Positions 48,283 to 57,817 of a stretch of 64,000 bases of DNA are shown here, one piece after another (within the stretch, counting starts at the first letter, position 1; each line of letters starts with the position of its first letter). Origin of the DNA: Microbacterium sp. Leaf159 (GTDB taxonomy: Bacteria > Actinomycetota > Actinomycetes > Actinomycetales > Microbacteriaceae). A program made the position numbers and the translations under genes. The notes under the pieces were generated by a model. The model had not been told where the DNA came from. It was given only the letters and a program-made list of their open reading frames with translations, and searched no databases. The DNA lies in contig NZ_LMOU01000001.1 of NCBI RefSeq assembly GCF_001423615.1, positions 820,539-884,538 of the forward strand. Direction: 5' to 3'.

Positions 48283-49938
48283 GTGTCGAGGACGACGACG
48301 ATCAGACCGCGTTTCGCGACGCGCACGCTCCTGCTGCACCTCGCCACCGTCGCGCTCGTGGTCGCGCTGTGCACGGGCGTGTACCTCGCTGTCGCCCTCC
48401 AGCAGCTGCGTGCAGAGGCCGAGTCCACTGCGCTCGGCATCGCCAGGACGTTGGCGGAGGATCCGCAGGTACGGGCGGAGGTCGCGCTCATCTCCGCCGC
48501 GAACGATGCACCGGACGCCGAATCGCTCAGAGACGGAGACCTGCAGCGCATCGCGATGGACGTATCGACCCGCACGGGTGCACTGTTCGTCGTGATCACC
48601 GACGAGGACGGCATCCGCCTCGCCCATCCGATCAGCTCGCGCATCGGCGAAGTCGTCAGCACGCCCTTCGAAGAGGTCCTCGAGGGGAACGAGGTCGTGG
48701 ACTGGCAGACCGGAACGCTCGGCGAATCGGCGCGCGCGAAGATCCCCGTCCGCGACGATGCAGGCACGCCCGTCGGCGAGATCAGCGTCGGCTTCGAGCG
48801 GACGGGGGTCTTCGACGACCTGCCCCCGCTGCTCGCCGTGATCGGCCTCACCGCGCTCGGAGCACTCGCGCTGGCCGGCCTCGCATTCCTCCTTCTCCGC
48901 CGGCGCTGGGAGCACCTCACTCTCGGCGTCCAGCCGGAAGAGCTCGTGGCGCTCGTGCAGAACCAGACAGCGGTCCTGAACGGTGTGGACGACGGAGTAC
49001 TGGCCGTCGACTCCGCCGGGATCGTCAGGGTGAGCAACGACGCCGCAGATCGGATGCTGGGGCTCGACGCCCCTGTGGGCCGCCCCTTCGCCGACCTCGG
49101 ACTCCCTGCTTCCGTGCTCGAAACCGTGACGGGTGACCGAGCACGATCGAGCGCCGTCGTCGACGACCGCGTGCTGTACCTCGACTCGAGGCCTGTCGTG
49201 CGTGACGGGCGGGCGCTCGGCGATGTGCTGATCGTCCGCGATCGCACCGACCTCATCGCTCTGACCGAGCGGCTGGAGACTGTGCGCACCATGACCGCCG
49301 CGCTGCGCGTGCAGCGGCACGAATTCGCCAACCGCATGCACGTCGCCGCAGGGCTCATCGACGCGGAGCGGGTCGATGATGCCCGGGCCTTCCTCGGCGA
49401 ACTGGTCGAGCGCGGCTCCGTGGCCTTCCCGGTCACGGGGCTCGCCCTGCTCGGCGATCCCTTCCTGCACTCGTTCCTCGGCGCCAAGGGCGTCGAGGCA
49501 GGCGAGCGCGGCGTAGCGCTGCGCATCGCAGACGAGACGCAGCTGATCGGCAGTGTGGCAGCACCGGAGGACGTCGCGGCTGTGCTGGGCAACCTGGTCG
49601 ACAACGCCGTGACGGCGGCCGTCGCGGGCGAGAGGTCGCCTCGCTGGGTCGAGGTCGCCGTGCTCGGCGACGGCGATGCGCTCGTGGTCACGGTGTCGGA
49701 CTCGGGAGCAGGTCTCGGCGACGTCGACCCTCTGTCGCCGCGACCTTCCGCCGAGGACGCCGGCGCTGCCGTGCACGGTCACGGCATCGGACTTCCTCTG
49801 GCCCGCGAGATCGCACGGCGGAGCGGCGGGGAGCTCTGGATCATCGACCCCGGAGGAGCGCAGCACGGCGCCGTGTTCGCCGCGCGCCTCAGCGGCGCTG
49901 TCTCGCCCGTCGTGCCAGCTCAGAAGGAGAACTCATGA
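48283..49938 (+). CDS. CitA/DcuS-type sensor histidine kinase
   Basis: 551 residues: membrane helix (about 17-40), extracytoplasmic PAS-like sensor (about 45-175), second helix (about 183-205), cytoplasmic PAS (about 225-325), then a kinase core with His346 in RVQRHEFANRMHVAAG, the H-box style of the CitA/DcuS family. ATPase motifs: GNLVDNAVTAA and GHGIGLPLAREI. It probably senses citrate or another carboxylate outside the cell. AGGGAG lies before the GTG at 48283. Last codons overlap the regulator start (ATGA). Confidence 0.93.
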   Translation: MSRTTTIRPRFATRTLLLHLATVALVVALCTGVYLAVALQQLRAEAESTALGIARTLAEDPQVRAEVALISAANDAPDAESLRDGDLQRIAMDVSTRTGALFVVITDEDGIRLAHPISSRIGEVVSTPFEEVLEGNEVVDWQTGTLGESARAKIPVRDDAGTPVGEISVGFERTGVFDDLPPLLAVIGLTALGALALAGLAFLLLRRRWEHLTLGVQPEELVALVQNQTAVLNGVDDGVLAVDSAGIVRVSNDAADRMLGLDAPVGRPFADLGLPASVLETVTGDRARSSAVVDDRVLYLDSRPVVRDGRALGDVLIVRDRTDLIALTERLETVRTMTAALRVQRHEFANRMHVAAGLIDAERVDDARAFLGELVERGSVAFPVTGLALLGDPFLHSFLGAKGVEAGERGVALRIADETQLIGSVAAPEDVAAVLGNLVDNAVTAAVAGERSPRWVEVAVLGDGDALVVTVSDSGAGLGDVDPLSPRPSAEDAGAAVHGHGIGLPLAREIARRSGGELWIIDPGGAQHGAVFAARLSGAVSPVVPAQKENS

Positions 49939-50588
49939 CAGACCCCGTGCGTGTCCTCATCCTCGACGACGACTTCCGTGTCGGCCATCTGCATCGCGGA
50001 ATCGTCGACGAGCAAGCCGGCTTCATCGCTCTCGAGCCCGTGCGATCGATCGCCGAAGCGCGGGAGAGCATCCGTTCCTCTCGTCCCGACCTTCTGCTGG
50101 CGGACGTCTTCCTGCCGGATGGAGACGGCATCGCACTGGTGCAGGATGCCGGGGTCGATGCGATCCTCATCTCGGCGGCCGACGACGCCCCGACGGTACG
50201 CCGTGCATTGAAGTCGGGTGCCGTGGGGTATCTGCTCAAACCGTTCGATCGACGCGCACTCACCGGACTGCTCGACCGGTACGCACGCTATCGCAACCTC
50301 CTCGCCGGGGATCGTCCTCTGCAGCAGGACGACGTCGATCGGGCCCTGGCGATCCTGCACGGCTCAGGAGAGCCCGTCTCGGTCTCACGTTCGGCCACCG
50401 AGCAGCTGGTACTCGCCGCGCTCGGCGACGGGGAGGCGTCGGCGGCGGAGGTCGGAGAGCGCGTCGGAATATCCCGAGCCACTGCGCAGCGTCATCTCGC
50501 CGCGCTCGCGGCGCGGACCGTGGTCGAGGTGAGCCTGCGGTACGGAGCCACCGGACGACCCGAGCATCGCTACGCGGCGCGGATCTGA
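49935..50588 (+). CDS. CitB/DcuR-type response regulator
   Basis: 217 residues: receiver domain (about 1-120) with phosphoacceptor Asp57 in LLLADVFLPDGDG and Lys in YLLKPFDRRAL, and a C-terminal helix-turn-helix (about 155-205: ASAAEVGERVGISRATAQRHL). The layout matches CitB/DpiA regulators. Start overlaps the kinase stop by four bases. Expected target is the divergent CitMHS transporter gene. Confidence 0.93.
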   Translation: MTDPVRVLILDDDFRVGHLHRGIVDEQAGFIALEPVRSIAEARESIRSSRPDLLLADVFLPDGDGIALVQDAGVDAILISAADDAPTVRRALKSGAVGYLLKPFDRRALTGLLDRYARYRNLLAGDRPLQQDDVDRALAILHGSGEPVSVSRSATEQLVLAALGDGEASAAEVGERVGISRATAQRHLAALAARTVVEVSLRYGATGRPEHRYAARI

Positions 50589-50666
50589 GGACGCGCGAGC
50601 CGCGAGGGGCGGCTGCGGAGCATGACTCCCGTCCGACTCCGGGCGCGACGCCGGTCAGGAGCCCGG

Positions 50667-51746
50667 TCAGGACTCCGAGCCGACGGCGGCGAGACGCGCC
50701 TCTTCGTCCGCCTGGATCGCACTCTCGATGATCGGCTCGAGTGCGCCGTCCATCACCTGATCGAGGTTGTACGCCTTGAATCCGGTGCGGTGGTCGGCGA
50801 TGCGGTTCTCGGGGAAGTTGTATGTGCGGATGCGCTCGGAGCGATCCATGCCGCGGATCTGCGACTTGCGCGCGTCGGATGCCGCGGCATCCAGCTCCTC
50901 CTGCTGCTTCGCCAGCAGTCGCGCACGCAGCACGCGCATCGCGGCCTCGCGGTTCTGCAGCTGCGACTTCTCGTTCTGCATCGACACGACGATGCCGCTG
51001 GCGAGGTGCGTGATGCGCACGGCCGAGTCGGTCGTGTTCACCGACTGACCGCCGGGACCCGAAGAACGGAACACGTCGATCTTGAGATCGTTCTGGTTGA
51101 TCGCGATCTCGTCGGGCTCATCCACCTCGGGGAACACCAGCACGCCGGTGGTCGAGGTGTGGATGCGGCCCTGCGACTCGGTCGCGGGAACACGCTGCAC
51201 CCGATGCACGCCGCCCTCGTACTTGAGGTGGGCCCAGACGCCCTGAGCGGGATCGGTGGACGATCCCTTGATCGCGACCTGGACGTCCTTGTAACCGCCG
51301 AGGTCGGACTCGTTGCGCTCGAGGAGCTCGGTCTTCCAGCCCTTCGACGCCGCGTACTGGATGTACATGCGCAGCAGGTCAGCGGCGAACAGCGCCGATT
51401 CGGCACCGCCCTCCCCCGCCTTGATCTCCATGATCACGTCTCGCGCGTCGTCCGGATCCCGCGGGATCAGCAGGCGCCGGAGCTTCTCCTGCGCGGCCTG
51501 AACGCTCTCTTCGAGACCGGGCACCTCATCGGCGAACGCGTCGTCCTCGCGGGCGAGTTCGCGCGCCGCGTCCAGATCGTCGGATGCCGCCACCCACGCC
51601 TCGTGGGCGGCGACGATCCTGGACAGCTCGGCGTAGCGGCGGTTGACGCGCTTCGCTCGGGCGGCATCGGCGTGCACCGCCGGGTCGGAGAGTTCCTCCT
51701 GCACCCGGCGATGCTCGTCGATCAGAGTCTGGACGGACTCGAACAC
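50667..51746 (-). CDS. prfA: peptide chain release factor 1
   Basis: 359-residue class I release factor reading UAA and UAG. Catalytic GGQ in [15 protein letters not shown] and RF1-type codon recognition motif PAT in [10 protein letters not shown]. Full length. The GTG at 51746 lies 11 bases after the rho stop. rpmE (ribosomal protein bL31), often found between rho and prfA, is absent. Confidence 0.97.
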   Translation of the reverse strand: MFESVQTLIDEHRRVQEELSDPAVHADAARAKRVNRRYAELSRIVAAHEAWVAASDDLDAARELAREDDAFADEVPGLEESVQAAQEKLRRLLIPRDPDDARDVIMEIKAGEGGAESALFAADLLRMYIQYAASKGWKTELLERNESDLGGYKDVQVAIKGSSTDPAQGVWAHLKYEGGVHRVQRVPATESQGRIHTSTTGVLVFPEVDEPDEIAINQNDLKIDVFRSSGPGGQSVNTTDSAVRITHLASGIVVSMQNEKSQLQNREAAMRVLRARLLAKQQEELDAAASDARKSQIRGMDRSERIRTYNFPENRIADHRTGFKAYNLDQVMDGALEPIIESAIQADEEARLAAVGSES

Positions 51747-51757
51747 AGTGGCTCCGC

Positions 51758-53758
51758 TCAGCGGATGTTGTTGTCGTGACCGTGCGCGCCCGAGGGGAGC
51801 GTCGGGATCGACTTCTGCATCTGCACCAGGAACTCGACGTTCGAGTGAGTCTCCCTGAGCTTGCCCAGGACGACCTCGAGTGCCTGCTGCTGGTCGAGGC
51901 CCGCGAGGGCACGACGCAGCTTCCAGGTGATCTTGACCTCGTCGGTCGACAGCAGCATCTCTTCGCGGCGGGTGCTCGACGCGTTGACGTCGACGGCCGG
52001 GAAGATGCGCTTGTCGGCGAGCTGACGCGACAGACGCAGCTCGCTGTTGCCGGTGCCCTTGAACTCCTCGAAGATGACCTCGTCCATCTTGGAGCCGGTC
52101 TCGACGAGAGCAGTGGCGAGGATCGTCAGGGATCCGCCGTTCTCGATGTTGCGCGCGGCACCGAAGAAGCGCTTGGGCGGGTACAGCGCCGACGCGTCGA
52201 CGCCTCCCGAGAGCACGCGTCCGGATGCCGGAGCCGCGAGGTTGTACGCACGGCCGAGGCGGGTGATCGAGTCGAGCAGCACGACGACGTCGCGACCCAG
52301 CTCGACGAGACGCTTGGCGCGCTCGATGGCGAGCTCGGCGACCGTGGTGTGGTCCTCTGCGGGACGGTCGAAGGTCGAAGCGATGACCTCGCCCTTGACG
52401 GTGCGCTCCATGTCGGTGACCTCTTCGGGGCGCTCGTCGACGAGCACGACCATGAGGTGGACCTCGGGGTTGTTCTGCGCGATCGCGTTGGCGATCTGCT
52501 GCAGGACGATCGTCTTACCGGCCTTGGGAGGCGCGACGATCAGGCCGCGCTGGCCCTTGCCGATCGGGGCGACCAGGTCGATGATGCGCTGGGTCAGCTT
52601 CTCGGGAGCCGTCTCGAGACGCAGACGCTCCTGCGGGTAGAGCGGGGTGAGCTTGCCGAACTCGACGCGGGTGGCCGCGTCGTCGATCGACAGGCCGTTG
52701 ATCGAGTCGACCTTGACCAGCGCGTTGTACTTCTGACGACCCTGCTGCTCGCCCTCGCGAGGCTGCTTGATCGAGCCGACGATCGCGTCGCCCTTGCGCA
52801 GGTTGTACTTCTTGACCTGTCCGAGCGAGACGTAGACGTCGCTGGGGCCGGCGAGGTAGCCGGTCGTGCGGACGAAGGCGTAGTTGTCGAGCACGTCGAG
52901 GATTCCGGCGATCGGGATCAGGACGTCGTCCTCGCCGATCTCGGTGTCGAACTCGTCGGTCGGCGCTCCACCGCGGCGCTTGTTGCGCTGACGGTTGCGG
53001 CCGTTGCCGCCCTCGTCATCGGCGGAGTTCTGCTGCTGAGGCTGCTGCGACTGCTGCGACTGCTGCTGCTCGCCGGCCTGACCGCTGCCGTTCTGGCCGC
53101 GTCCGCGGTTGCGGCTGCGGTTGCGGTTGCGGCCGCGGCCACCCTGCTCGTCGCCGCCGTCAGCGGAGTCGGAGGAATCGGCGGCGGGAGCGGAGTCTGC
53201 CGGGGCGGACTCGGCGGGCTTCTCGGCTGCCGGAGCCTCGGATTCGGCCGCGGGCTTCTTGGCGGTGCGGCGTCCGCGACCGGTCTTCTTCGGCTCGTCG
53301 GACGAATCCGCCGCCGGAGCGGACTCGGCAACCGGAGCGGAGTCAGCAGCAACAGCAGGAGCAGCAGCAGAGTCGGCTGCGGGCGCCTCGGCGGCGGGCT
53401 CGGCGTCGGCCTTCTTCGCGCGGCTGCGACGAGGAGCCTTCGCCTTGGGTGCGGCGTCGGCGGCCGGAGCGTCGGCGGCGGGCGCCTCGGACTTCGCGGG
53501 CGCCTCGGACTTCGCGGGCGCCTCGGTCTTTGCAGGTGCCTCGGACTTCACGGGTGCGCTGTCGGCGGCGGCATCGGCCGCGGCAGCCTTCTCAGCCTTG
53601 GCGGACGCCGTCGCGGTGGTCGCGCGGCGCGGTGCACGCTTGCGGGCCGGGGCCACTTCGGTCGCGGCGGTGGTCGCGGCGTCGGAGCTCGCGGCCTTGG
53701 CCGGAGCAGCGGCGGCGGGTGCCGCCTGGTCGTTCTGGGTCTCGGAGAAATTCTCCAC
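51758..53758 (-). CDS. rho: transcription termination factor Rho
   Basis: 666-residue RNA helicase that ends transcription. Residues 1-275 are low complexity: Ala/Pro/Lys/Glu repeats ([16 protein letters not shown] near 72-93), an RG/RN tract ([16 protein letters not shown] near 206-221) and Gln-rich segment. The cold-shock RNA-binding domain begins near 278 ([20 protein letters not shown]); the ATPase P-loop is PPKAGKT at 410-416. The usual N-terminal helix-bundle (Rho_N) seen in most Rho proteins is not recognisable. Such insert-rich Rho is typical of high-GC actinobacteria. GTG at 53758 with GAGGGAG upstream. Confidence 0.97.
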   Translation of the reverse strand: MENFSETQNDQAAPAAAAPAKAASSDAATTAATEVAPARKRAPRRATTATASAKAEKAAAADAAADSAPVKSEAPAKTEAPAKSEAPAKSEAPAADAPAADAAPKAKAPRRSRAKKADAEPAAEAPAADSAAAPAVAADSAPVAESAPAADSSDEPKKTGRGRRTAKKPAAESEAPAAEKPAESAPADSAPAADSSDSADGGDEQGGRGRNRNRSRNRGRGQNGSGQAGEQQQSQQSQQPQQQNSADDEGGNGRNRQRNKRRGGAPTDEFDTEIGEDDVLIPIAGILDVLDNYAFVRTTGYLAGPSDVYVSLGQVKKYNLRKGDAIVGSIKQPREGEQQGRQKYNALVKVDSINGLSIDDAATRVEFGKLTPLYPQERLRLETAPEKLTQRIIDLVAPIGKGQRGLIVAPPKAGKTIVLQQIANAIAQNNPEVHLMVVLVDERPEEVTDMERTVKGEVIASTFDRPAEDHTTVAELAIERAKRLVELGRDVVVLLDSITRLGRAYNLAAPASGRVLSGGVDASALYPPKRFFGAARNIENGGSLTILATALVETGSKMDEVIFEEFKGTGNSELRLSRQLADKRIFPAVDVNASSTRREEMLLSTDEVKITWKLRRALAGLDQQQALEVVLGKLRETHSNVEFLVQMQKSIPTLPSGAHGHDNNIR

Positions 53759-53827
53759 GAGTACTCCCTCTTTGGTCTCGGAGACGTGAGCGGTACGCGC
53801 ACAACGGGTGCTGCGCGCGGTCGCACG

Positions 53828-53877
53828 GGCTGACGCTCGGCGTCAGCCAGCCTCGGCACTGGGTTCTCGAAAAGAAC
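53828..53877 (-). promoter_or_regulatory. structured rho leader (two hairpins)
   Basis: In the 196-base thrB-rho gap the minus-strand RNA can form GGCTGACGC/GCGTCAGCC (9 bp, 53828-53848) and GTTCT/AGAAC (53863-53877). A further dyad TTGCA/TGCAA lies at 53922-53935. Rho is often autoregulated through its leader, so these may be control elements; the gap shows no other gene. Confidence 0.45.
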
Positions 53878-53954
53878 GAGTTCTCGGTGAGAGCAGTGCC
53901 ACAGGGGTTTGCGTGCGGGTCTTGCAGAGTTGCAATGGGGCCAGATTCACGCAG

Positions 53955-54890
53955 TTACGTGGAGCCCTCCGCTCGATTCCCCACTGTACCACCACGCACG
54001 TCGACCGCGAGCAGCAGCGCTTCCCACGGGGTGTCGGTGGTGGATTCGGCGAGTTCCACGGCATCCTGACGGCTGCCTGGCCCGTCGGCGAGGACGAGCA
54101 CGCTGGGTCCGGCGCCGGACACCACGGCGGCGAAACCGGCGGCGCGCAGAGCCTGCACGAGTCGCTGCGTCTCGGGCATCGCCTCGGCGCGGTAGTCCTG
54201 ATGAAGGCGATCGGCCGTCGCGTCGAGCAGCAGTTCGGGGCTCTGGGTGAGAGCCGCGATGAGCAGCGCCGAGCGCGAGACGTTGAACACCGCATCGGCG
54301 GTCGACACCTGAGGCGGCTGCAGCGAGCGGGCCTTCGACGTCGACATCGTGTACGACGGCACGAGCACGAGAGGAGAGACGCCACGGTGCACGAGCAGCT
54401 TCTTGTGCTGCGCGCCCCGCTCGCCCATCCACGCGATCGTGAGCCCACCGAAGAGGGCGGGTGCCACGTTGTCGGGGTGCCCCTCGATCTCGGTCGCGAG
54501 ACGCAGCATGTCGGCGTCGCTGATCTCGACGTCGCCCTCGAGCAATCCCTTGGCCGCGAGGATCCCCGCGGCCACGGCCGCTCCGGAGGAGCCGAGACCA
54601 CGACCGTGCGGAACCCCGTTCTCGGCCACGATGCGCAGACCGGGAAGCGGACGATCGACGTCGGCGTAGACGTGAGCGATCGTGCGGACGATCAGGTGGG
54701 ACGCATCGCGCGGGATCTCTGCCGCGCCCGAGCCGGAGACCTCGATCTCGAGCTCACCCGCGGGCAGCTCCGTGACGACGAGGGTGTCGTAGATGCTCAG
54801 CGCGAGCCCGAGCGTGTCGAAGCCGGGGCCCAGGTTCGCGCTGGTGGCGGGTACGGTCACCTCGACCGTGCGCGCTGATGCCACCGTCAT
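53955..54890 (-). CDS. thrB: homoserine kinase
   Basis: 311-residue GHMP kinase making O-phosphohomoserine for threonine. Motifs: VPATSANLGPGFDTLGLAL and the ATP loop GRGLGSSGAAVAAGILA. Full length. ATG at 54890 overlaps the hom stop by four bases, so the two are translationally coupled. thrC, expected nearby, is not in this window. Confidence 0.96.
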   Translation of the reverse strand: MTVASARTVEVTVPATSANLGPGFDTLGLALSIYDTLVVTELPAGELEIEVSGSGAAEIPRDASHLIVRTIAHVYADVDRPLPGLRIVAENGVPHGRGLGSSGAAVAAGILAAKGLLEGDVEISDADMLRLATEIEGHPDNVAPALFGGLTIAWMGERGAQHKKLLVHRGVSPLVLVPSYTMSTSKARSLQPPQVSTADAVFNVSRSALLIAALTQSPELLLDATADRLHQDYRAEAMPETQRLVQALRAAGFAAVVSGAGPSVLVLADGPGSRQDAVELAESTTDTPWEALLLAVDVRGGTVGNRAEGST

Positions 54891-56194
54891 TCGCCTTCCA
54901 CGCGCAGCACCGAGACGACGCGCTCGACGACCGAGCTGTCGGCGAGTGCATCGACGGTCGCGCTGAGAGCCGCATCGGTGGCTCGGTGCGTGCCGATGAC
55001 GAGACGGGCGGTGGGCTCGTCTTCGCCCTCGACCGTCTGGACGACCGTGGCGACCGAGACGTCGCCGTCGCTCAGGATGCCGGCGACGGTCGCGAGCACG
55101 CCGGGGGCGTCCGAGACCTCGAGAGTGATCTGGTAGCGCGTGGTGACGTGGCCGATCGGCACGACCGGCAGGTTCGCCCTCGTGGACTCCCCCACGCCGA
55201 CCCCGCCCGCGATGTGGCGGCGGGCCGCCGAGACGACGTCACCGAGAACGGCGGATGCCGTCTGCACGCCACCGGCACCTGCGCCGTAGAACATGAGCGA
55301 GCCGGCCGCCTCCGCCTCGACGAACACCGCGTTGTTCGCGCCGTGGACCGACGCGAGCGGGTGGGTCTTCGGCACGAGCGCCGGGTAGACGCGCACCGAG
55401 ATCGACTCCGCACCGTTGGCCTCGATGCGCTCGCAGACGGCGAGCAGCTTGATCACGAATCCGGCCGCCCGGGCCTCGTCGATCATCGATGCGGTGATCG
55501 AGGTGATGCCCTCGCGGTACACGGCGTCGAGCGGGACAGCCGTGTGGAACGCGAGGCTGGCGAGGATCGCGGCCTTCTGCGCTGCGTCGTAGCCCTCGAC
55601 GTCGGCCGTGGGGTCGGCCTCCGCGTAGCCGAGGCGCTGTGCGTCGGCGAGCACGTCGGCGAAGTCGGCGCCCTCGGTGTCCATGCGGTCGAGGATGTAG
55701 TTGGTGGTGCCGTTCACGATGCCCATGATGCGGACCACCCGGTCGCCGGCGAGCGAGTCGCGCAGCGGGCGGATGATCGGGATCGCACCGGCGGCAGCGG
55801 CCTCGTAGTAGACGGAGGCGCCGACACGGTCGGCAGCCTCGAACAGCTCGGGGCCGTGCGTGGCGAGCAGCGCCTTGTTGGCGGTGACGACGTCTGCGCC
55901 GGAACCGATCGCCTGCAGGATGCTCGTGCGCGCCGGCTCGATTCCGCCGATCAGCTCGATCACGATGTCGGAGCCGAGGATGAGCGACTCCGCGTCGGTC
56001 GTGAACAGCTCCTTCGGCAGGTCGGTCTCACGGGGCGCGTCGAGGTTGCGCACGGCGATGCCCGCCAGTTCGAGCGAAGCCCCCGCGCGGTCGGCGAGCT
56101 CGTCGCCGTGACGCAGCAGGAGGTCGGCCACCTGGGAGCCGACCGCGCCGGCGCCCAGAAGCGCCACCCGAAGTCGTCGGTACTCAGTCGTCAT
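54887..56194 (-). CDS. hom: homoserine dehydrogenase
   Basis: 435 residues: NAD(P)-binding domain with GAGAVGSQVADLLLRHG, catalytic domain (GGIEPARTSILQAIGSGADV, and GIVNGTTNYIL), and a C-terminal ACT domain (about 350-430, QITLEVSDAPGVLATVAG) expected to bind threonine for feedback control. Converts aspartate semialdehyde to homoserine. AAGGAG precedes the ATG at 56194. Confidence 0.97.
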   Translation of the reverse strand: MTTEYRRLRVALLGAGAVGSQVADLLLRHGDELADRAGASLELAGIAVRNLDAPRETDLPKELFTTDAESLILGSDIVIELIGGIEPARTSILQAIGSGADVVTANKALLATHGPELFEAADRVGASVYYEAAAAGAIPIIRPLRDSLAGDRVVRIMGIVNGTTNYILDRMDTEGADFADVLADAQRLGYAEADPTADVEGYDAAQKAAILASLAFHTAVPLDAVYREGITSITASMIDEARAAGFVIKLLAVCERIEANGAESISVRVYPALVPKTHPLASVHGANNAVFVEAEAAGSLMFYGAGAGGVQTASAVLGDVVSAARRHIAGGVGVGESTRANLPVVPIGHVTTRYQITLEVSDAPGVLATVAGILSDGDVSVATVVQTVEGEDEPTARLVIGTHRATDAALSATVDALADSSVVERVVSVLRVEGE

Positions 56195-56258
56195 TGCTAC
56201 TCCTTAGGAGGGTGGATCAGTCGTGTGTCGTCGGCTGCCGCATCGCGTGACGCGCGGC

Positions 56259-57668
56259 TCACCGGTGGTTCTGGGGCGCTTCGATGCCCGCATCCCGAGA
56301 AAGGACGTCGGCGATCGTCTCGCCGCGGACGATGACCGTCGACCGCCCGTCGCGAACGGCGACGATCGGAGGACGCGGGACGTGGTTGTAGTTGCTCGCC
56401 AGCGGAGCGCAGTAGGCACCTGTGGCAGGGACCGCCAGAAGATCGCCGGGCGCGACGTCGGCCGGAAGGAACTCATGATCGACGACGATGTCGCCCGACT
56501 CGCAGTGCTTGCCGACGACGCGGCTGAGCTGCGGAGCGCCGACGCCCACTCGTGAGGCCAGGCGGGCCGAGAACTGGGCTCCGTAGAGTGCGGGACGGGC
56601 GTTGTCGCTCATGCCCCCGTCGACGCTGATGTAGCGACGGGTCGCCCCGGACTCCAGCGCCACGTCCTTGGTCGTTCCGACCTCGTAGATCGTCACGCCG
56701 GCGGTGCCGACGATGGCTCGGCCGGGTTCGAACGACAGTGCCGGGATCGCGATGCCGCGTGCCGCGCAGCCTTCGGCGACCGCCGTCACGATCTCACCCG
56801 CGAGCGTCTCGATCGGCGTCGGGTCGTCGACGCTCGTGTAGGCGATGCCGAAGCCGCCGCCCAGATTGAGCTGGGGCACGGGCCCGCCCTCGAGGAGTGC
56901 GGCATGGAGTTCGAGCACGCGGGACGCGGATTCGCGGAAACCGGCGACGCCGAAGATCTGCGAGCCGATATGGCAGTGGAGACCGGCGAAGTCGATGCCG
57001 GGGATCTCTCGGATGCGGGCGACGGCCCGCTCCGCCTCGGGCAGCGGGAAGCCGAACTTCTGGTCTTCGTGGGCGGTCGCGAGGAAGTCGTGTGTCTCGG
57101 CGTGCACGCCGCTGATGACACGCACCAGCACGCGCTGGGTCGCGCCGGTCCGAGCGGTGATCGCCGCCAGCCGCTCGATCTCGATCTCGCTGTCGACGAT
57201 GATCGTCCCGACGCCCACCTCGACGGCGCGTTCGAGCTCGGCGACGGACTTGTTGTTGCCGTGGAAACCCATCGATGCCGGAGCGACTCCCGCGGCGAGG
57301 GCGACCTCGAGCTCTCCCCCGGTGCACACGTCGATGCGGAGTCCCTCATCGACCACCCACCGGGCGATCGTCGTGGTCAGCAGCGCCTTGCCCGCGTAGT
57401 AGACCTGAGCGGTCGTGCCGTGCTCTGCGGCGGCCGTGTCGAAGGCGAGTCTGAACGCCCGCGCCCGGGTGCGCACCTCGTCCTCATCGATCACGAGGAG
57501 CGGTGTGCCGTAGGTCCGGGCGAGCGCTGTGGCGGCGATGCCGGCCAGCTGCACGACCCCGTCGGAGTCGCGGATCGTGGACGCGGGCCACACGGCGGTC
57601 GGGAGAACGTTCGCGTCGTCGGGCTCGACGAGCCATTCCGGGGCGAGCGAATCGGCAGGGGAAAGCAA
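56259..57668 (-). CDS. lysA: diaminopimelate decarboxylase
   Basis: PLP enzyme that makes lysine from meso-diaminopimelate. Alanine-racemase-type barrel: PLP lysine in QVYYAGKALLTT, GFHGNNKS, HCHIGSQI and GGGFGIAYTS; the C-terminal domain has CESGDIV. The start is uncertain: a good -10 (TAGAAT) rules out the more upstream ATG at 57752. That leaves GTG at 57710 or TTG at 57668; TTG is chosen because homologues begin just before LAPEWLVEP. About 469 residues with this start. First gene of a lysA-hom-thrB run. Confidence 0.92.
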   Translation of the reverse strand: MLSPADSLAPEWLVEPDDANVLPTAVWPASTIRDSDGVVQLAGIAATALARTYGTPLLVIDEDEVRTRARAFRLAFDTAAAEHGTTAQVYYAGKALLTTTIARWVVDEGLRIDVCTGGELEVALAAGVAPASMGFHGNNKSVAELERAVEVGVGTIIVDSEIEIERLAAITARTGATQRVLVRVISGVHAETHDFLATAHEDQKFGFPLPEAERAVARIREIPGIDFAGLHCHIGSQIFGVAGFRESASRVLELHAALLEGGPVPQLNLGGGFGIAYTSVDDPTPIETLAGEIVTAVAEGCAARGIAIPALSFEPGRAIVGTAGVTIYEVGTTKDVALESGATRRYISVDGGMSDNARPALYGAQFSARLASRVGVGAPQLSRVVGKHCESGDIVVDHEFLPADVAPGDLLAVPATGAYCAPLASNYNHVPRPPIVAVRDGRSTVIVRGETIADVLSRDAGIEAPQNHR

Positions 57669-57726
57669 GGAACACCAATCGTGGGACGGGTCTCGGGCGG
57701 GAACACGCACTGCGAGGTTGACCCCG

Positions 57727-57732
57727 ATTCTA
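57727..57732 (-). promoter_or_regulatory. -10 element upstream of lysA
   Basis: TAGAAT on the minus strand, near consensus; predicts transcription from about 57720. -35 is poor. Confidence 0.5.
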
Positions 57733-57805
57733 GGGCACCCTCCATGCCGCATCCGTCATGGTGACACCCTGCGTCAACCCCCTCAGAGCACTTGTCGGCC
57801 ACTCG

Positions 57806-57811
57806 TAAGGT
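57806..57811 (+). promoter_or_regulatory. -10 element giving a leaderless YihY transcript
   Basis: TAAGGT followed by six G residues and the ATG at 57818. The G-run could also act as a weak ribosome binding site, so leaderless reading is less certain here. Confidence 0.4.
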
Positions 57812-57817
57812 GGGGGG

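Noticed and set aside
46528..49866. 1112-codon minus-strand frame across the transporter and sensor kinase
   Set aside because: Overlaps two genes with clear families on both strands; composition of a frame-shifted translation (long Arg/Ala/His runs).
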